Shown: positions 44,986-56,477 of the stretch, in pieces
Position numbering within the stretch: position 1 is the first letter of the stretch
Layout: the number at the start of each line of letters is the position of its first letter
Assembly (NCBI GenBank): GCA_024663395.1
Contig: JANFAH010000008.1
Location: 124,001 to 188,000, forward strand
DNA: 64,000 nt
Direction of reading: 5' to 3'
Source of the DNA: Pisolithus tinctorius
Lineage: Eukaryota > Basidiomycota > Agaricomycetes > Boletales > Pisolithaceae
The notes under the pieces: generated by a model
What the model was told of the DNA's origin: nothing
Seen by the model: only the letters and a program-made list of their open reading frames with translations
The model's database searches: none
Made by a program: the position numbers and the translations under genes

Positions 44986-45871
44986 TCCCTTGTACTCACC
45001 AATCCTGCCTGCACACCCACTGATTTCTCAACAACTCCATGGTGCGATGCATCTCTTGTTATGCCCCATCACACTGTCCAACAATTGTGGAATGAGATTG
45101 CAGTACTCAATCACACCCACAAAAGAAACAGCTACATGTTTATGACTACAGCCATGGACACTATCAAAGGCCAACCTCTCATGCTGGCTGAACAATATGC
45201 TCTTGCCACCAGATGAAGTGGCAAAGGGGAACAGACACAACAACAGAAGAGTGATCTCCCTGACAAGGTGGATATCTCAGTGGGTATGAAGGTGATGGTC
45301 ACACAAAATGTGCAGACAGACCTTGACATCACCAATGGTGCATGCGGCACCATAGTACATATTATCCTCCATCCTGATGAACCCATCCCTCACAGCAGTG
45401 GACCTCTTGTGGAACTGACACACCCCCTCCATACATACTGGTCAAACTGGACCGTACTCGCATGTCAAAACTGCCTGGACTCGATCAAGCCATGATACCC
45501 ATCACACCACTGGAAAAAACCATTCAAATCAAATGCAATGGACCTGATGGCCACATGGTGACATGTCTCATCAAACATTGTCAGTATCTGATGATCGCTG
45601 CATATGCATTTAAGATTACCAAGCACAAGGCCAGACCATCCCTTGCATACTTGTGGATATTGCTACACCCCCCACTGGTGGTCTCAGTCTGTTCAATCTC
45701 TACGTTGCACTGTCTAGAAGCTCTGGGCAGGATACTATCTGACTCTTGCATGGTTTCGACGACAAAGTATTCCAGGCCTCTCATTCTCCAGAACTCCTGG
45801 CAGAAGATGATTGGCTAGATGGACTAGATTTACGCACAAAGCATTGGTGGGAGGAGATCTCTGCAAGGGTC
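44986..45871 (+). pseudogene. Helitron helicase C-terminal part, broken
   Basis: Recognisable phrases continue after the stop at 44983: 'TAMDTIKGQPL', 'VGMKVMVTQNVQTDLDITNG' and 'GTIVHIILHPDEP' up to 45495, and in another frame 'GGLSLFNLYVALSRSSG' and 'DLRTKHWWEEI' ending at TAG near 45871. These are the last PIF1 motifs. Several stops and at least one frame change separate them. Confidence 0.7.
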
Positions 45872-46099
45872 TAGTACAGTGGACTTTGCTATTCAGCTTT
45901 CACATTTGTATCTTGGATCAATTACTGTACAATAAACTTTACAGTTGAGCTCTCACAGTTGTACATTGGATGAAAAACACAATAACGTTCTCACAGTTGT
46001 GTGTGGTGTGTTGGATGCTTTGTGTAGTGTTGTAGTTGTGTGATGGGTGCTTATGAAATATGGTTCTGCGTTGGACACCAGAAATGGAAAGAATTTCTG

Positions 46100-46249
46100 T
46101 GGTGAGTTGGCTCCCATGCATTTATGACCCTGGTAGAAACCTTGCAAGCAAGGTAATTTATTGAAGTTACTCCAGCTTTGGCCTTATCAGAATCTAATCA
46201 ATATCATAGTAAAATATGCATGGGAAAATGTTCTAATTTTTCAGTGATG
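46100..46249 (-). pseudogene. Downstream piece of a gene split by copia copy 2
   Basis: On the minus strand, immediately left of the copia duplication, the frame reads on from the piece at 53149..53946. It contains 'LDSDKAKAGVTSI', preceded by two TGA codons that would be Arg if CGA ('Y' lies between them). I recall a basidiomycete family with 'RYRLDSDKxKxGxTSI', but cannot name it. Homology ends near the Helitron-side hairpin at about 46140..46153. Confidence 0.4.
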
Positions 46250-46355
46250 GTGTGTAATGAAGGTATGAGTTTCTCAGTGTATGAAGTAGTCACTATATTA
46301 GTACCTAATGAAGGTATGAGTTTCTACACTATGTCAGTACCAAGTAAAGGAGCAG

Positions 46356-48215
46356 TGTGAGTCAAAGTGTGGAAAGGTGGTGAAAACCAACCAAAACCAA
46401 CACCAAAGACAAGTATGAGTGAGTGGTGGTGTGCCTCTGCAGAACCTGGAGTGCAGAGAAACCTAAATGTGGGGGGGGACTTTGAGTAGAGGGTGCTCCT
46501 GGTGCAAGTCATTGACGAGTTATGCAGGAGTAGACAAGCGAGTGATGACTGGATGAGGGATGCTGAACAGAGTGAAGGTGTTCAGCTGAAAGGACTTCTA
46601 GAACGATGGACTTTGATAGAATGTGCTCCTGGCACAAGTTGTTGACAAGTTATGCAGGAGTGGAGGGATGACTAAGCAGGACTGCTGACTAAGTGGGGAT
46701 AAAGCTTCAGATAAATGATGGAGGTAGATAGACCCCTTTGTAGAGCCTCAACTTCCAAGTATACAAATGATGACAGATAGACCCCTTCATGGAGCCTCAA
46801 CTGTCAACGATGAGTTATGCTGAGCTGAGCTGAACTGTTGAGTGAATGGCTTCTGGTTCACTTGTGGGTAGCTAAGTACATGGGGGTTTATATACTGTGG
46901 GGGGAGCACAGCTTGTGACAAACAAGGCACAAACACTTGGTAAGTAATGAGTAAGGACTGAGTAATCATGATGAGTAAGCAAGAAATGAAAAGTAAGCAA
47001 GCAAAGAGGATTGGTAAGTATTGGCAATAAACAAGTCAAGGACAGTCAAAATATCACAGAATGAGTCAAATGGAGTCAGAAATCGAGTAAGCGCACTGAT
47101 ATCACATTAGGGGGTGGTGATGCAAGTCAGATCTCAGCAGAGACATCTCTAGATCCAAAGATGGCATGACAGATGGATGGTGTTTCCAGATAAGGAAGTA
47201 TTAATTCCAGAATTGAAGGGCATGAGTCAGGCATCAAAGGGGGCCAGGGCATTGGGGGTCTGTGGGGCAATGGGAGCATAAGTGATTGCATCTCCCACCC
47301 TTCCATCCTCTCAGTGAAGTTAACAAAAACTTCATGAATGGGGCTCTGATGGAGGAGGAGGAGAAGGGGGAATGTCTTCTGCTGGATCTTGCAGTAAGAA
47401 GGCAAGATGCATGTCATACTTGTCATGAATGCGATCAGGGAGGCTGGAGAACAGTAGATTATACTGCAGCTGTCACAATGTGGGAAGAATGATGGACAAG
47501 ACTGGAACAAAGATGGTGCAGGGAGCAGGGAGGAACAATCCATATGCTTCATCAACCAGGGAGACTGAAATGACCACATAAGACCTTTCTAACCGAGTGA
47601 CAGACCTGAGGTGACCAAAGAACATCCTTCTGGAAGTCATACTGACAAGGAGAACATGCTGACCAAGCTGCATGGGACAAGACAGGGCTGACAATGATGG
47701 GATGAACCAGGGGGCTTCAGGACAGAAGCTGGTGGGAATGCCTGGCAGATATACATAGCCACTGTCTCTGGCAAATGAGACAAGCGAGATGATCAATGAA
47801 GAGGTGGCCATGATTGATGAACTTAGCGAAATGAGCATCTGATGGATGGAGTGCTGTAGAAATGCATAGAGTGTGAGGATCCTCTCCAAATTTGGAAGGC
47901 AGAATTGCATGGCTGGGCACTTCAAGCGAGTGTGAGAACAGAGTCAATATCTTTGGAAATGGCAGAGATATGATGAAAACTGGAATGCCATACATGGGCA
48001 CTAAAAACCTTTAATGCATGCTTAACTTGCTTCCTCTTTTCTCTTTAGCACTGACAACTCATTCTTGTGCGAAGGATGACTGTTAATGTCCAGCAGTCTT
48101 TCTATGCATGAGGCCTCTAGTCTTCATCTGCATGGCATGGGCATTGTGCACAACTCGTCGACAAGTTAGGCAGAGTCAGCTGTAACCATGTCCACAACAC
48201 CTTTGGTGTGTGACA
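46356..48215. mobile_element. L1830-family LTR (1860 bp) inserted into copia copy 2 LTR
   Basis: Starts TGTGAGTCAAAG and ends GTGTGTGACA. Flanked by GCAG at 46352..46355 and 48216..48219; the intact right LTR of the host element has this sequence once (agtaaaggagcaggaatc). This proves insertion after the copia element and fixes a 4-bp duplication for the family. Confidence 0.9.
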
Positions 48216-48424
48216 GCAGGAATCTAGCTATACTCACCTCAGTGTATGAAGTAGTCACTGAGGTGGAAAACAACAGTGTGGAAAATTTATAGTATGGTAA
48301 TTAGTAAGTGTGTTGACATCAGAATTTAATTCTGAGGGTCAGGGAGAAATTCCAAGCCCTCTGGGTGACACTCCAAGAGGCTACCATAATTCTGGAATGC
48401 ATTCTTGACACTCCCCCTCAATTG

Positions 48425-51400
48425 GAATGAAGTCCGAGTGCAGACATGAAGTGTTTCACCTTAATGCTAGGTAAAGGTTTGGTGAGGGTATCAGTGACCA
48501 TGTCATCAGTAGGACAATAAATTAAACAAAAGGAATGGTTTTCCACAGCAAAACAAATGAAATGGTATTGTCTGTCAATGTGCTTTGTGCAAGCATGGTA
48601 GCTGCCATCCTTGGTGAGTGTGATGGTGGATTGGCTGTCAGAATATAATGGAATGGGATATTTGAGTGGGTGGAAAATCTTGCTGATGAGTCATCAAAGC
48701 CATAGGCCCTCCTTGGCTGCATGGGTTGCTGCAATGTACTCTGCTTCTGCAGTCAAGAGTGTGATGAGTTCTTGTTTCCATGAAGCCCAACTGACAGCTC
48801 CACCATCTAGTAGGTAGGCATATCTGCTTATAGCACGTCAATGCTCCTGAGAAGCTCCATCTGCATCAGTATAGCCCTTGAGGCCTCATTCTGAATTTCC
48901 AAACATCAAAGTGAGCACTTTTGTGCCTGAGATATACCTGTAGATTCATTTCATGGCCTCCCAGTGAGTCATGTTGGGTGCATTGTTGAACTGTGTGACT
49001 GTAGAGACAGAAAATGCAATGTCAGGGCACATTCCAATGGCAAGGTGCATGAGGGAGCCAACAGTGGCACAGTAGGGTATGTTCTTCATGTGTGCAGCTT
49101 CTTTGGCTGGCTGTGGAATTTCTCTGAAAGGGAGTTTTATGCCAGGGTCCATTGGAATTGTGGCTGGCTTGCAGTCAGTGAGGTTATATTTCATTAGGAT
49201 GGCCTCAATGTATGACTGTTGCAACAGGGATATGGTGCAGGCTTCTCTATTTCACATCACCTTCATTCCAAGTAGCCAACTGATGGGCCCTAGGTTGGAG
49301 ATTTTAAAACAAGTGCTTATCTCCTGTTTGAATGAGTGAATTAATGATGGGGAACTGCCTGTTACAGTGCAGTCATCGACATGGCTGGCAAGGATGAGGA
49401 TTTCTGATCCTATGTGACCATAGAATACTCCCCAGTCTGCATGTGCTCTGGTGAGCCCAAGATCTGTGAGGGTAGCACTCAGCTTCTGGTACCACCAAAG
49501 TGCACCTTGCTTCAAGCCATATAACATGACATTTAACTTCCCAACTGGATGGGAAAAATTCCACCCTACAGTGTAGCCCTCAGGGAGCTCCATGTAGATG
49601 TCTTCGCCATCTCTGAGTTTGCCATTGAGGAATGCTGAGTGGAAATCGAATACATTGATATCCCAGTCATTGCATGTGGTGATTGCTAGTATGGTGCAGA
49701 GAGATGTGAGTCTTGTGACAGGAGCATATGTTTTGTCGTAGTCAATGCCCTGGATCTGAGAATAGCCCTTAGCAACTAGGTGGGCCTTGTACTTCTCAAT
49801 TTCTCTGGTGGCATTGCATTTGATCTTAAAGACCCATTTGCATCCTACAATGTTTGCACCTTTGGGGCACTCAACAACATCCCAGGTATGGGCTTCCTCT
49901 AGGCTCTTTCATTCTGCATTTATGGTGCTTTGCCACTTCAGCCAGTCAGCTCAGGATTTTGCCTCCTGTACTGTCAATGGGTCCAGCCCTTCGCCTTCAG
50001 CCATCCCTGCCACCATAGCATACACAATGTTAGTGTCATCCTCATCAGTAGCTAGTTCTTCATTGAATATGTAGGTGGCAGTCTCTCAAGATTTAGGGCT
50101 GTTAGGGTTGCTGTTGCTCTCTCAGAGTTCTTTTATGAAGTCAAGAGGGATGCACCCATCATGAGTGCCTTCCCCTGCACATAGGTGCCTCATATAGTCT
50201 GATTTGAAGCACTGGCAAGTGGAACAATGAGGTTGGGGTGGAGGTGTTTCAAAATTTTCTCCAAGTGGGTCCGAAATGAGTCTCAGAATTTCTGAAGTTG
50301 CTTCAGTGGGTCACTCGACTATCTGCAAGGCCTCTGAATTTCCCTGTGAAGCTGTGGAATTTTGTTCTGAGGTGTCAGAATTCCCCTGCTCCCCCTTGAG
50401 CAGCACACCATGTGGTATGGACACATCTCAGCACTTGAAGATGACACTTCATTCAATTCCAATTGCTCATGTGTTAGGCCAGTAGATGCAGTGGCCATCA
50501 CTCTCAGGGTCAAATCCTACCCAGTGTCTGTCTCAGGCTCACATGTCTAGTTTGGAGCCAGAGGTGTCATGGGCCTTGACATGACATCCCCAGACCAGAA
50601 TTTTTGAGAGGTTGGGTGGTCTTTGGTAGAGCATTTCATAGGGAGTTTTTGTGCCTATACAGCGAGTCAATGAGCAGTTTTTGAGCCAGGTTGCATGCAT
50701 GATGGCCTCCCCCCAGAGGTTCTTGGGTAGGCCGCTGGTGTGAATCATCACATGTATGCACTCAACAAGTGTTCTGTTGAGTCATTCTGCAACTCCATTG
50801 TGTTTGGGGGTATCATGGACGGTTATGCATCATTCTGTGCCTCGGGATTTCAGATATTCTGAAAATTCCACACTAAGATATTCTCCCCCATGATCCAAGC
50901 AAAGTCACTTGACTTTGGTGTCAAACTGCATGTTCAGCCATGCTTCATAGGCTTTGTATGACTTGAAGGTCTTGGCCTTCATCTTCTGCAAGAATAGGGT
51001 GGTATAATGAGTGTGGTCATCTGTGAATGACACATAGTATTGACTATGGCCAGGGGTTTGGACTGGAGAAGGTCCCCAGAGATCTGTGTGGATGTCATCG
51101 CCTAGATGTTCACAGTGGGGTGGGTCATGCTCCTTCCCAATGGGCTTCTGAGTTGCTTTGGCATATTCACATGAATTGCATGTGCCCATGGTGGAATGCA
51201 CCTCATCCAGCTTAATTCCAGTGATTGTACCATCCCTGAGCATGTGCTGGATGGCTTTGGGAGTGATGTGACCAAGCCTGATGTGAATCTCCTCCATGGT
51301 TAAGGATTCTATGGCCTTAGCTAGGCCTGCAAAGGCACAATGGGCTTGTTTGAGGCAGTAGAGGCCCTTCTGCATCAGAATTTTGGCTACTTTCTTTTTC

Positions 51401-52787
51401 TGAGTGTCAAAAATTTGACAATGCTTGTCATGGAATAATACCCAGCAATGTCAAGTTTGCTGACAGAAATGAGCATGATTCCCATCTTGGGAGTGTAGAG
51501 CATGTCCTTGAGTCGAATGTGGGTTTGTGCAGTGCTGTTTGGAAGTGAGATTGCGAGGTTGCCTTTTCCGATGGCATGGAAGGTGTGGTTGTCAGCAGCA
51601 GTGATAGGTTTAGGAATGATTGGCTTGTAATCGAGGAATTTGCTACAGTAGGAGGACATATGACGTGAAGTGCCTGAGTCAAACAGGATGGTCTCTTCTG
51701 CAGAATTTAGGTTTTCACCTGCAAGGAGAACATGGTCATAGTTGTTTGTGTATGTGTCTTCTTTGTCACTAATGATGTCCTGGGGGTTCAGAATTTCTTC
51801 CTCTGCAATTTCTGTAAGCCAGTCATTGTCCTGTGGGTGTGCTAGCCAAACTCCATCAGGTTCCAAGTCAGCGCTGGTCTGCACACTTGAGCTGGCTGAT
51901 GCACTGGCCACAGTGGCCACTTTTCTGGTGCCTTTCTCCTTCTTTTTTCCTTTCCCCTTGTTCTGGAACCACTTGGGTGCTTGCACAGCTTTTCTGCCAC
52001 CCTCTTCCCAGCATTGGTCTTTCATATGACCTTTCTTTCCACAGTTTTCACAGTTCAGCCTCTTTCCATCCTTTGCTGAGTAAGCTGCATCTTCAGAATT
52101 TCTGGAGTTTCCAGTGTTGCCCCTTTTCATCTGTGTTTGGCACCTATCATATTCATCAGAAATTACTTTAATAATGAAGTCTAGAGATAGGTCCTTTTGC
52201 ATTACTAGGGCAGAAGATGTCATAGCTGCAAGGTTGGAATCATAAGAAGCAGGAAGTGAACTGAGGATGATGGTTGTGAAGTTGTCATCTGTGATTGACT
52301 GTCCAAGCACAGCAAGTTGTTCACACAGTGCACGCATCTTGTCGAAGTGAGCACAGACATTGCCTTTTTCTGCACAGCAGGATTCTTGGAGTTTTCTCCA
52401 CAGATCAATCACAACAACACAAGAGCAATTTTGGAAAAGATCAGTGAGGACACCCCACACACTCTTTGCAGTCTCTTCCTTCAGGACTCGAAGGAACAGA
52501 GATTCTGGGAGTGACACAGCAATCACTTGCTTGATGTATCCATCGTCCTTAGCCCATTGCTGAAGTTTTTCTGGGTATTTGTTAACAAGTTTTTGCTCCG
52601 TGGCTGTGGGCTTCCAGGAGGAGTCTTTCCCTGCTGAAGGGTCCTCTGGTTTCGCATCCAAGCCAGTCAGGTGTCTGATCAGCCCTTTCGAGCTGATGGC
52701 CCATTCAACCCAAGCCTTGTAATACAGCCAGTTGCTTCTGTCTGCATTTAGGGTTGGGACTTGTAAGGAATGATTGTCTTTCGCCAT
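48425..52787 (-). pseudogene. Copia copy 2 Gag-Pol, multiply broken
   Basis: ATG 52787 opens a 466-codon Gag-protease frame with the zinc knuckle 'CENCGKKGHMKDQC' and protease 'LFDSGTSRHMS' to 51387. Then separate frames carry pre-integrase (51375..50905), an integrase piece (50751..50539), reverse transcriptase ('HVDDCTVTG', 49593..49252) and the start of RNase H (49224..48946). Compared with copy 1, changes such as Arg to Cys, His or Gln and Ala to Val or Thr dominate. At the codon where copy 1 has its only stop (TGA, 11746..11748) this copy keeps CGA. The repeat between integrase and RT has three 21-bp units instead of five. Confidence 0.9.
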
Positions 52788-53148
52788 AGTGGGTAGTGTT
52801 GCTGTGTATTAACTCTTTTGGAATTAGAGTGCAAGACTGGGGCTCATAACCTAATGAAGGTATGAGTTTCTCAGTGTACAAAGTAGTCACTATATTAGTA
52901 CCTAACAAAGGTATGAGTTTCTACACTACATCAGTACCAAGTAAAGGAGCAGGAATCTAGCTATACTCACCTCAGTGTACAAAGTAGTCACTGAGGTGGA
53001 AAACAACAGTGCAGAAAATTTATAGTACAGTAATTAGTAAGTGCATTGACATCAGAATTTAATTCTGAGGGTCAAGGAGAAATTCCGAGCCCTCTGGGCA
53101 AAACTCCAAGAGGCTACTGTAATTCTGGAATGCATTCTTGACAGTGTG

Positions 53149-53946
53149 ATGAAGATCATTGAGTGAGATATTGGATGACACCTCAAAGGGTGAATTTGAT
53201 CCATCAGGTCAGTGAACAACACACTGGATCATGAAGGCTAGGGTGAAGTCAGTGAGTTATACAATAGGTTTAGAAAATAATAACATATGGTGTGTTTCAG
53301 GCTCCTCAGTGGTGACTGCTTCAGCCACTGCCATCTTTGAGCTGCCCTTGGGTCTTCCAGGCTGCTGTTTGCCAGGGGCATGTCCAACTGTTGGTTTAGA
53401 ATGCTGGCAGAGATATTGTGCAATGCACCTGTCAAGGTCTTCTGAACCTGAGGTTGAATTTCCCCCATCATTGGAGTCATCAGTACTGTTCATTGAGACA
53501 CCCATGTTGATCTCTTCAACACTTCCACTTTCATATGTCTCCATCCCAATATCCAAGTTGTAGCCAGTGATACTGCTGATGAACTCAGTTGTAGTAGGTA
53601 CATCTAATTGAAAAAAGTCAGTGCCAGGGTTGTATGTGTCCTCAAGTTCAGGGATGGGATTCAATGAAGGGATGTTGCATGTTGGTGTGATGCTGGCCTT
53701 GTTTTTTTGTGCCATTGACTCTAGCTGGCATTGGTGTCTGGCCCGGCTATCAGTTGGACCCATGGTGGTGGGTTGTGGAGCAGCACTATTGGGTTTTTCA
53801 TGTCCTTGGCCCTCACTTGCCCTGCTGGTCCCTTGAGCATCCATGGGTGGAGTGGTGTTGCTATGAGTCCAAGTTTGACTTTCCTGAGGAATGCACTCAG
53901 ATCCACTCTTTGTGCATGCAGAGTATGCAGCAGCTCCAGAAGACAT
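53149..53946 (-). pseudogene. AT-hook protein, upstream piece, split by copia copy 2
   Basis: The frame 53946..53257 (229 codons) starts 'MSSGAAAYSACTKSG', is Ser/Thr/Pro-rich and acidic in the middle, and ends with 'QQPGRPKGSSK', an AT-hook-like basic DNA-binding motif, then 'EEPETHH'. Past a stop or intron at about 53257 the same strand continues ('SNSPFEVSSNISLNDLHHT') to the copia duplication and then resumes left of it at 46249. Unknown family; it may be a regulator or an unrecognised transposon gene. CpG-poor. Confidence 0.4.
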
Positions 53947-54291
53947 GTTACAATGTATCTTGCACTTTCAACAGTTAGAGCATGCCCCAGGTTTTAGTCC
54001 AGTGGATTCTGTAGCATAGGTGTGAGTGAGTGGGACACTGTGATGCAAGTCAGAAATGCACCTGTCATGGGCTGAGCATTCTTGCTATGCTTTTTTGGAG
54101 GCATGGATGTTCAATGTTCAATTTTCAAATCCAATGTTCAACTGGTAGCATGGATGCAGCAAGAGAGTTTATGTATTTGTGTGGTCTCCAAAGCCTCATG
54201 TTGCCTAGCACTTTACATGATCTCACAGGCTACCAGTCACAACTACAACATTCTCATTCACTACAGGAAGGACAAGATGCAAATATGTCTA
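53947..54291. other. Spacer between two minus-strand genes
   Basis: No gene recognised. A short run near 54108 repeats 'atgttcaa' four times ('ttcaatgttcaattttcaaa'). The right end meets the stop codon of the mariner-type transposase. Confidence 0.25.
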
Positions 54292-56234
54292 TCAAATGTA
54301 ACCACAATGTGAGTACCAACCAAATGAATCCTCTGGAGTAATGACACACAAAGCCTTGAGTAGGGTGGTATAGATGTCTTTGTCTGACAGCTCTGTCATG
54401 GCCATTCAAATGAAATCTCCATTGCAGTGGAGGTGATACTTCATAGCCAAAAAGGCAAGTTCAATTGGGTTGAGATCGGGAGAGTATGGTGGCAAGTATT
54501 CACATCACATTCCACTGTTCAACAACCAGCTTGTAAAATATATGAAATGATGATGACTAGAAATTACCTAGCTTCAATCAAGTTCTGAATGTCTGCATGC
54601 TTGTGGATCTGGCAGTTGTCCATCACAATCACTGAATTTGGTGCTGGATAGGGTTGCATGTTGTTAAGTAATCCTTTGATGAAGCACATGAATGTCTCTG
54701 TACAAAAAGATCCCTTGACAATGTCACAGTGCAGAATACCATCAACAAGTGAAAGTGCTGGGAGAACAGAAAAGCTTCAATGCACTCAGCAAGAACCGCA
54801 ACAACTCAGGATAAGGACTTACCATCGCCCATGCACAAAAAATGCCTTGTGCTGAGCTTTCATTCCTCTGATTGACCATGCTCTCCCATGATAGGTTGTG
54901 TGGCAGTCAACAGAACTCTCATCAACAAATACCAATTGTTCTGGTTCATATTTCCCTATCCTAGCAATATACTCAAGGCACTTTTGTGCAGAATGTTCTG
55001 CTGCAACATGTGTAATCTGTAGAAGTGAGCACACAATGGTATGGATGTCAAGGCCAGGCCTACTCTGACCAACTCTGATGCTAGACAAGGTCTGGGGAGG
55101 GGTCCAGAAGCAAGTCCAACACAAAAGAACAGAACTCCGACTAGTGGAGTGTTGGCAGGAAGGAAGACCACCAAAGTAAAGGCAGAGTGGAGTGAGGGTG
55201 TCGGGTTTAGCTTGTGCGCTACCCCCTTGCACGATCTCAGCCCTCGTATTTCAGAGGAAGAGACCAGACAGATTGTCAGAGGTAACTCTGACAGGCAGAA
55301 GTCAGAGACAGAAGGAGTAGGAACTAAGTTGATATTTGTACTAAAGAGCAGCAGAGTATGGTACAGGCCTTTATACTACTACAGCAGTACAGTAACCAGA
55401 ATCGGAACTGACATATGGAGACTCATAAATTTTCAAGTAAAACTTCCTAGACAACAAATGAAGGGAAGATGGAGGACATACGAATGGGTAACACAGAACA
55501 CCCCACAAAGGAAACAGTCCAGGTGCTGAACCATGCAGTGCACACACTGCAGAGTACCTGACTGCATGCTGTCAGGGAGAAGTCTGAAGGGTAGTCACAT
55601 GATCCCTCAGAGCATGGTCCATGCAGTCTGGTAAGAGAGCAGTACAAGTCTGACAGCAGTTGGAGTGGAGATGGTTCATAAACAACAGAGGGCAGGCAGA
55701 GTTGGTGTGGAGTCAATGAATGACTGGCAGAAAAGGGTGTGGAGTGAGTGGGGACTTAGGATAAACACACAGTCGTGACAATGGACATGAAAACAACTCA
55801 ACTCATACCTTTTTCATCATAAATCCTGATCTATGAAGGGTTCACCAAACAGTTGAATGTGAAACTTCAACACCACAGAATACTGCCAGCATTTCCTGGA
55901 GTTCATCAAGGTAGAGATTGGGTGATTTCCAAATAGTGCCAAGCAAAAACTACAATGATATCAGTATGACATATGTAGCATGCCAAGTGGTCATGAAAAT
56001 TATAGCACATACCTCAACATCAACATCCTGGAGATGCCAATTATTCTTCTGTTCAGTTTGAGCTGACTTCTCTGAGTTTGGGATGGTCCCATGAACATGA
56101 AAATGAGAAATTATGTGTCAGACAGAGTGGGTGGAGAGGTCAAGGCACATAGCAATTTCTTCATTTTCGAGCCACCTGGACAATTGTATGATGGCCCATT
56201 GTATCTCGGGGGCAATTTTCTGCCCTTGTCACAT
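54292..56234 (-). pseudogene. Tc1/mariner-type (DDE_3) transposase, broken by TGA and a solo LTR
   Basis: Read from ATG 56234, whose second codon is TGA. The N-terminal helix-turn-helix 'WAIIQLSRWLENEEIAMCL' is followed by an intron, then 'KSPNLYLDELQEMLA' and 'VSHSTVWRTLHRSGF'. A second intron (GTATGAG donor near 55810, CTACAG acceptor near 55020) contains a 735-bp solo LTR. Catalytic region: 'LVFVDESSVD' (first Asp), 'VIVMDNCQIHKH' (second Asp), and after a third intron 'EYLPPYSPDLNPIELAF' (Glu), ending 'HCGYI' at the TGA 54292..54294. In-frame TGA at 54505..54507 and 54405..54407, plus one in the helix-turn-helix, replace Arg. Terminal repeats were not found. Confidence 0.8.
55046..55780. 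repeat. 735-bp solo LTR (family L735), copy 2, inside a transposase intron
   Basis: Runs TGTCAAGGCCAGG to AGTCGTGACA with a perfect ATGGA duplication (55041..55045 and 55781..55785). It lies within the second intron of the mariner-type transposase, so splicing could in principle have tolerated it. Confidence 0.9.
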
Positions 56235-56477
56235 GCCTTCAACATGCTGGCAGTCAGTAACTTCCCAAGTATGAAATACCAAGGCAGCCCAAAATACCAA
56301 TTTGAAAAAAGTCACCTGTAAGTAATCGGTCATCCCTAGTTGCAATCTCTGATTTTTTCCGAGTCGAATGGCATTGTTTTTACTGATTTCCAAGTGGTTG
56401 ATGGGGAGATATGGTCAACAGAAGTTGGGTGCTTTTTTTCTTACATAAAAAGTCACGTGGCCAACTTGCCTGAAATA
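56235..56477. other. Junction between transposon and questin-oxidase-like relic
   Basis: Here CpG content returns to normal (from about 56150 rightwards). No gene is recognised. The right end of the mariner-type element should lie in this interval. Confidence 0.3.

Larger units (their letters stand above)
40297..45871 (+). mobile_element. Helitron (rolling-circle transposon), degraded
   Basis: Coding order on the plus strand is that of a fungal Helitron: a Cys-rich N-terminal module (40297..40584, 'CAICVWEQ', 'CQQCSEDL'), the DUF6570-like block (40627..41085, 'LWIGPTPW', 'LTFPEQLL'), the Rep/Helitron-like N-terminal domain (41477..42589) and a PIF1-type helicase (43093 to about 45871). Many stops separate them, including tandem TGA codons at 40582..40587. 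The 5' TC end and 3' CTRR end were not identified. A perfect hairpin CCTTGC-AA-GCAAGG at about 46140..46153 could belong to the 3' end. Confidence 0.75.
46255..53143 (-). mobile_element. Ty1/copia copy 2, CpG-decayed, with nested L1830 LTR
   Basis: Second member of the family at 7329..12400, same strand, flanked by GTGTG on both sides (46250..46254 and 53144..53148). The right LTR is 52852..53143 (292 bp). The left LTR is split: 46255..46355 and 48220..48410 (also 292 bp together) by an L1830 element at 46356..48215. The interior 48411..52851 aligns throughout with copy 1 but has many stops and Arg-to-Cys/His/Gln changes, nearly all explained by CpG loss. Confidence 0.95.

Noticed and set aside
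19480..56100. Neurospora-type RIP (CpA-directed) as the cause of the decay
   Set aside because: Changes that can be traced are at CpG, including LTR-LTR differences; CpA/TpA effects are not obvious. CpG methylation with deamination, or a CpG-directed premeiotic process, fits better.
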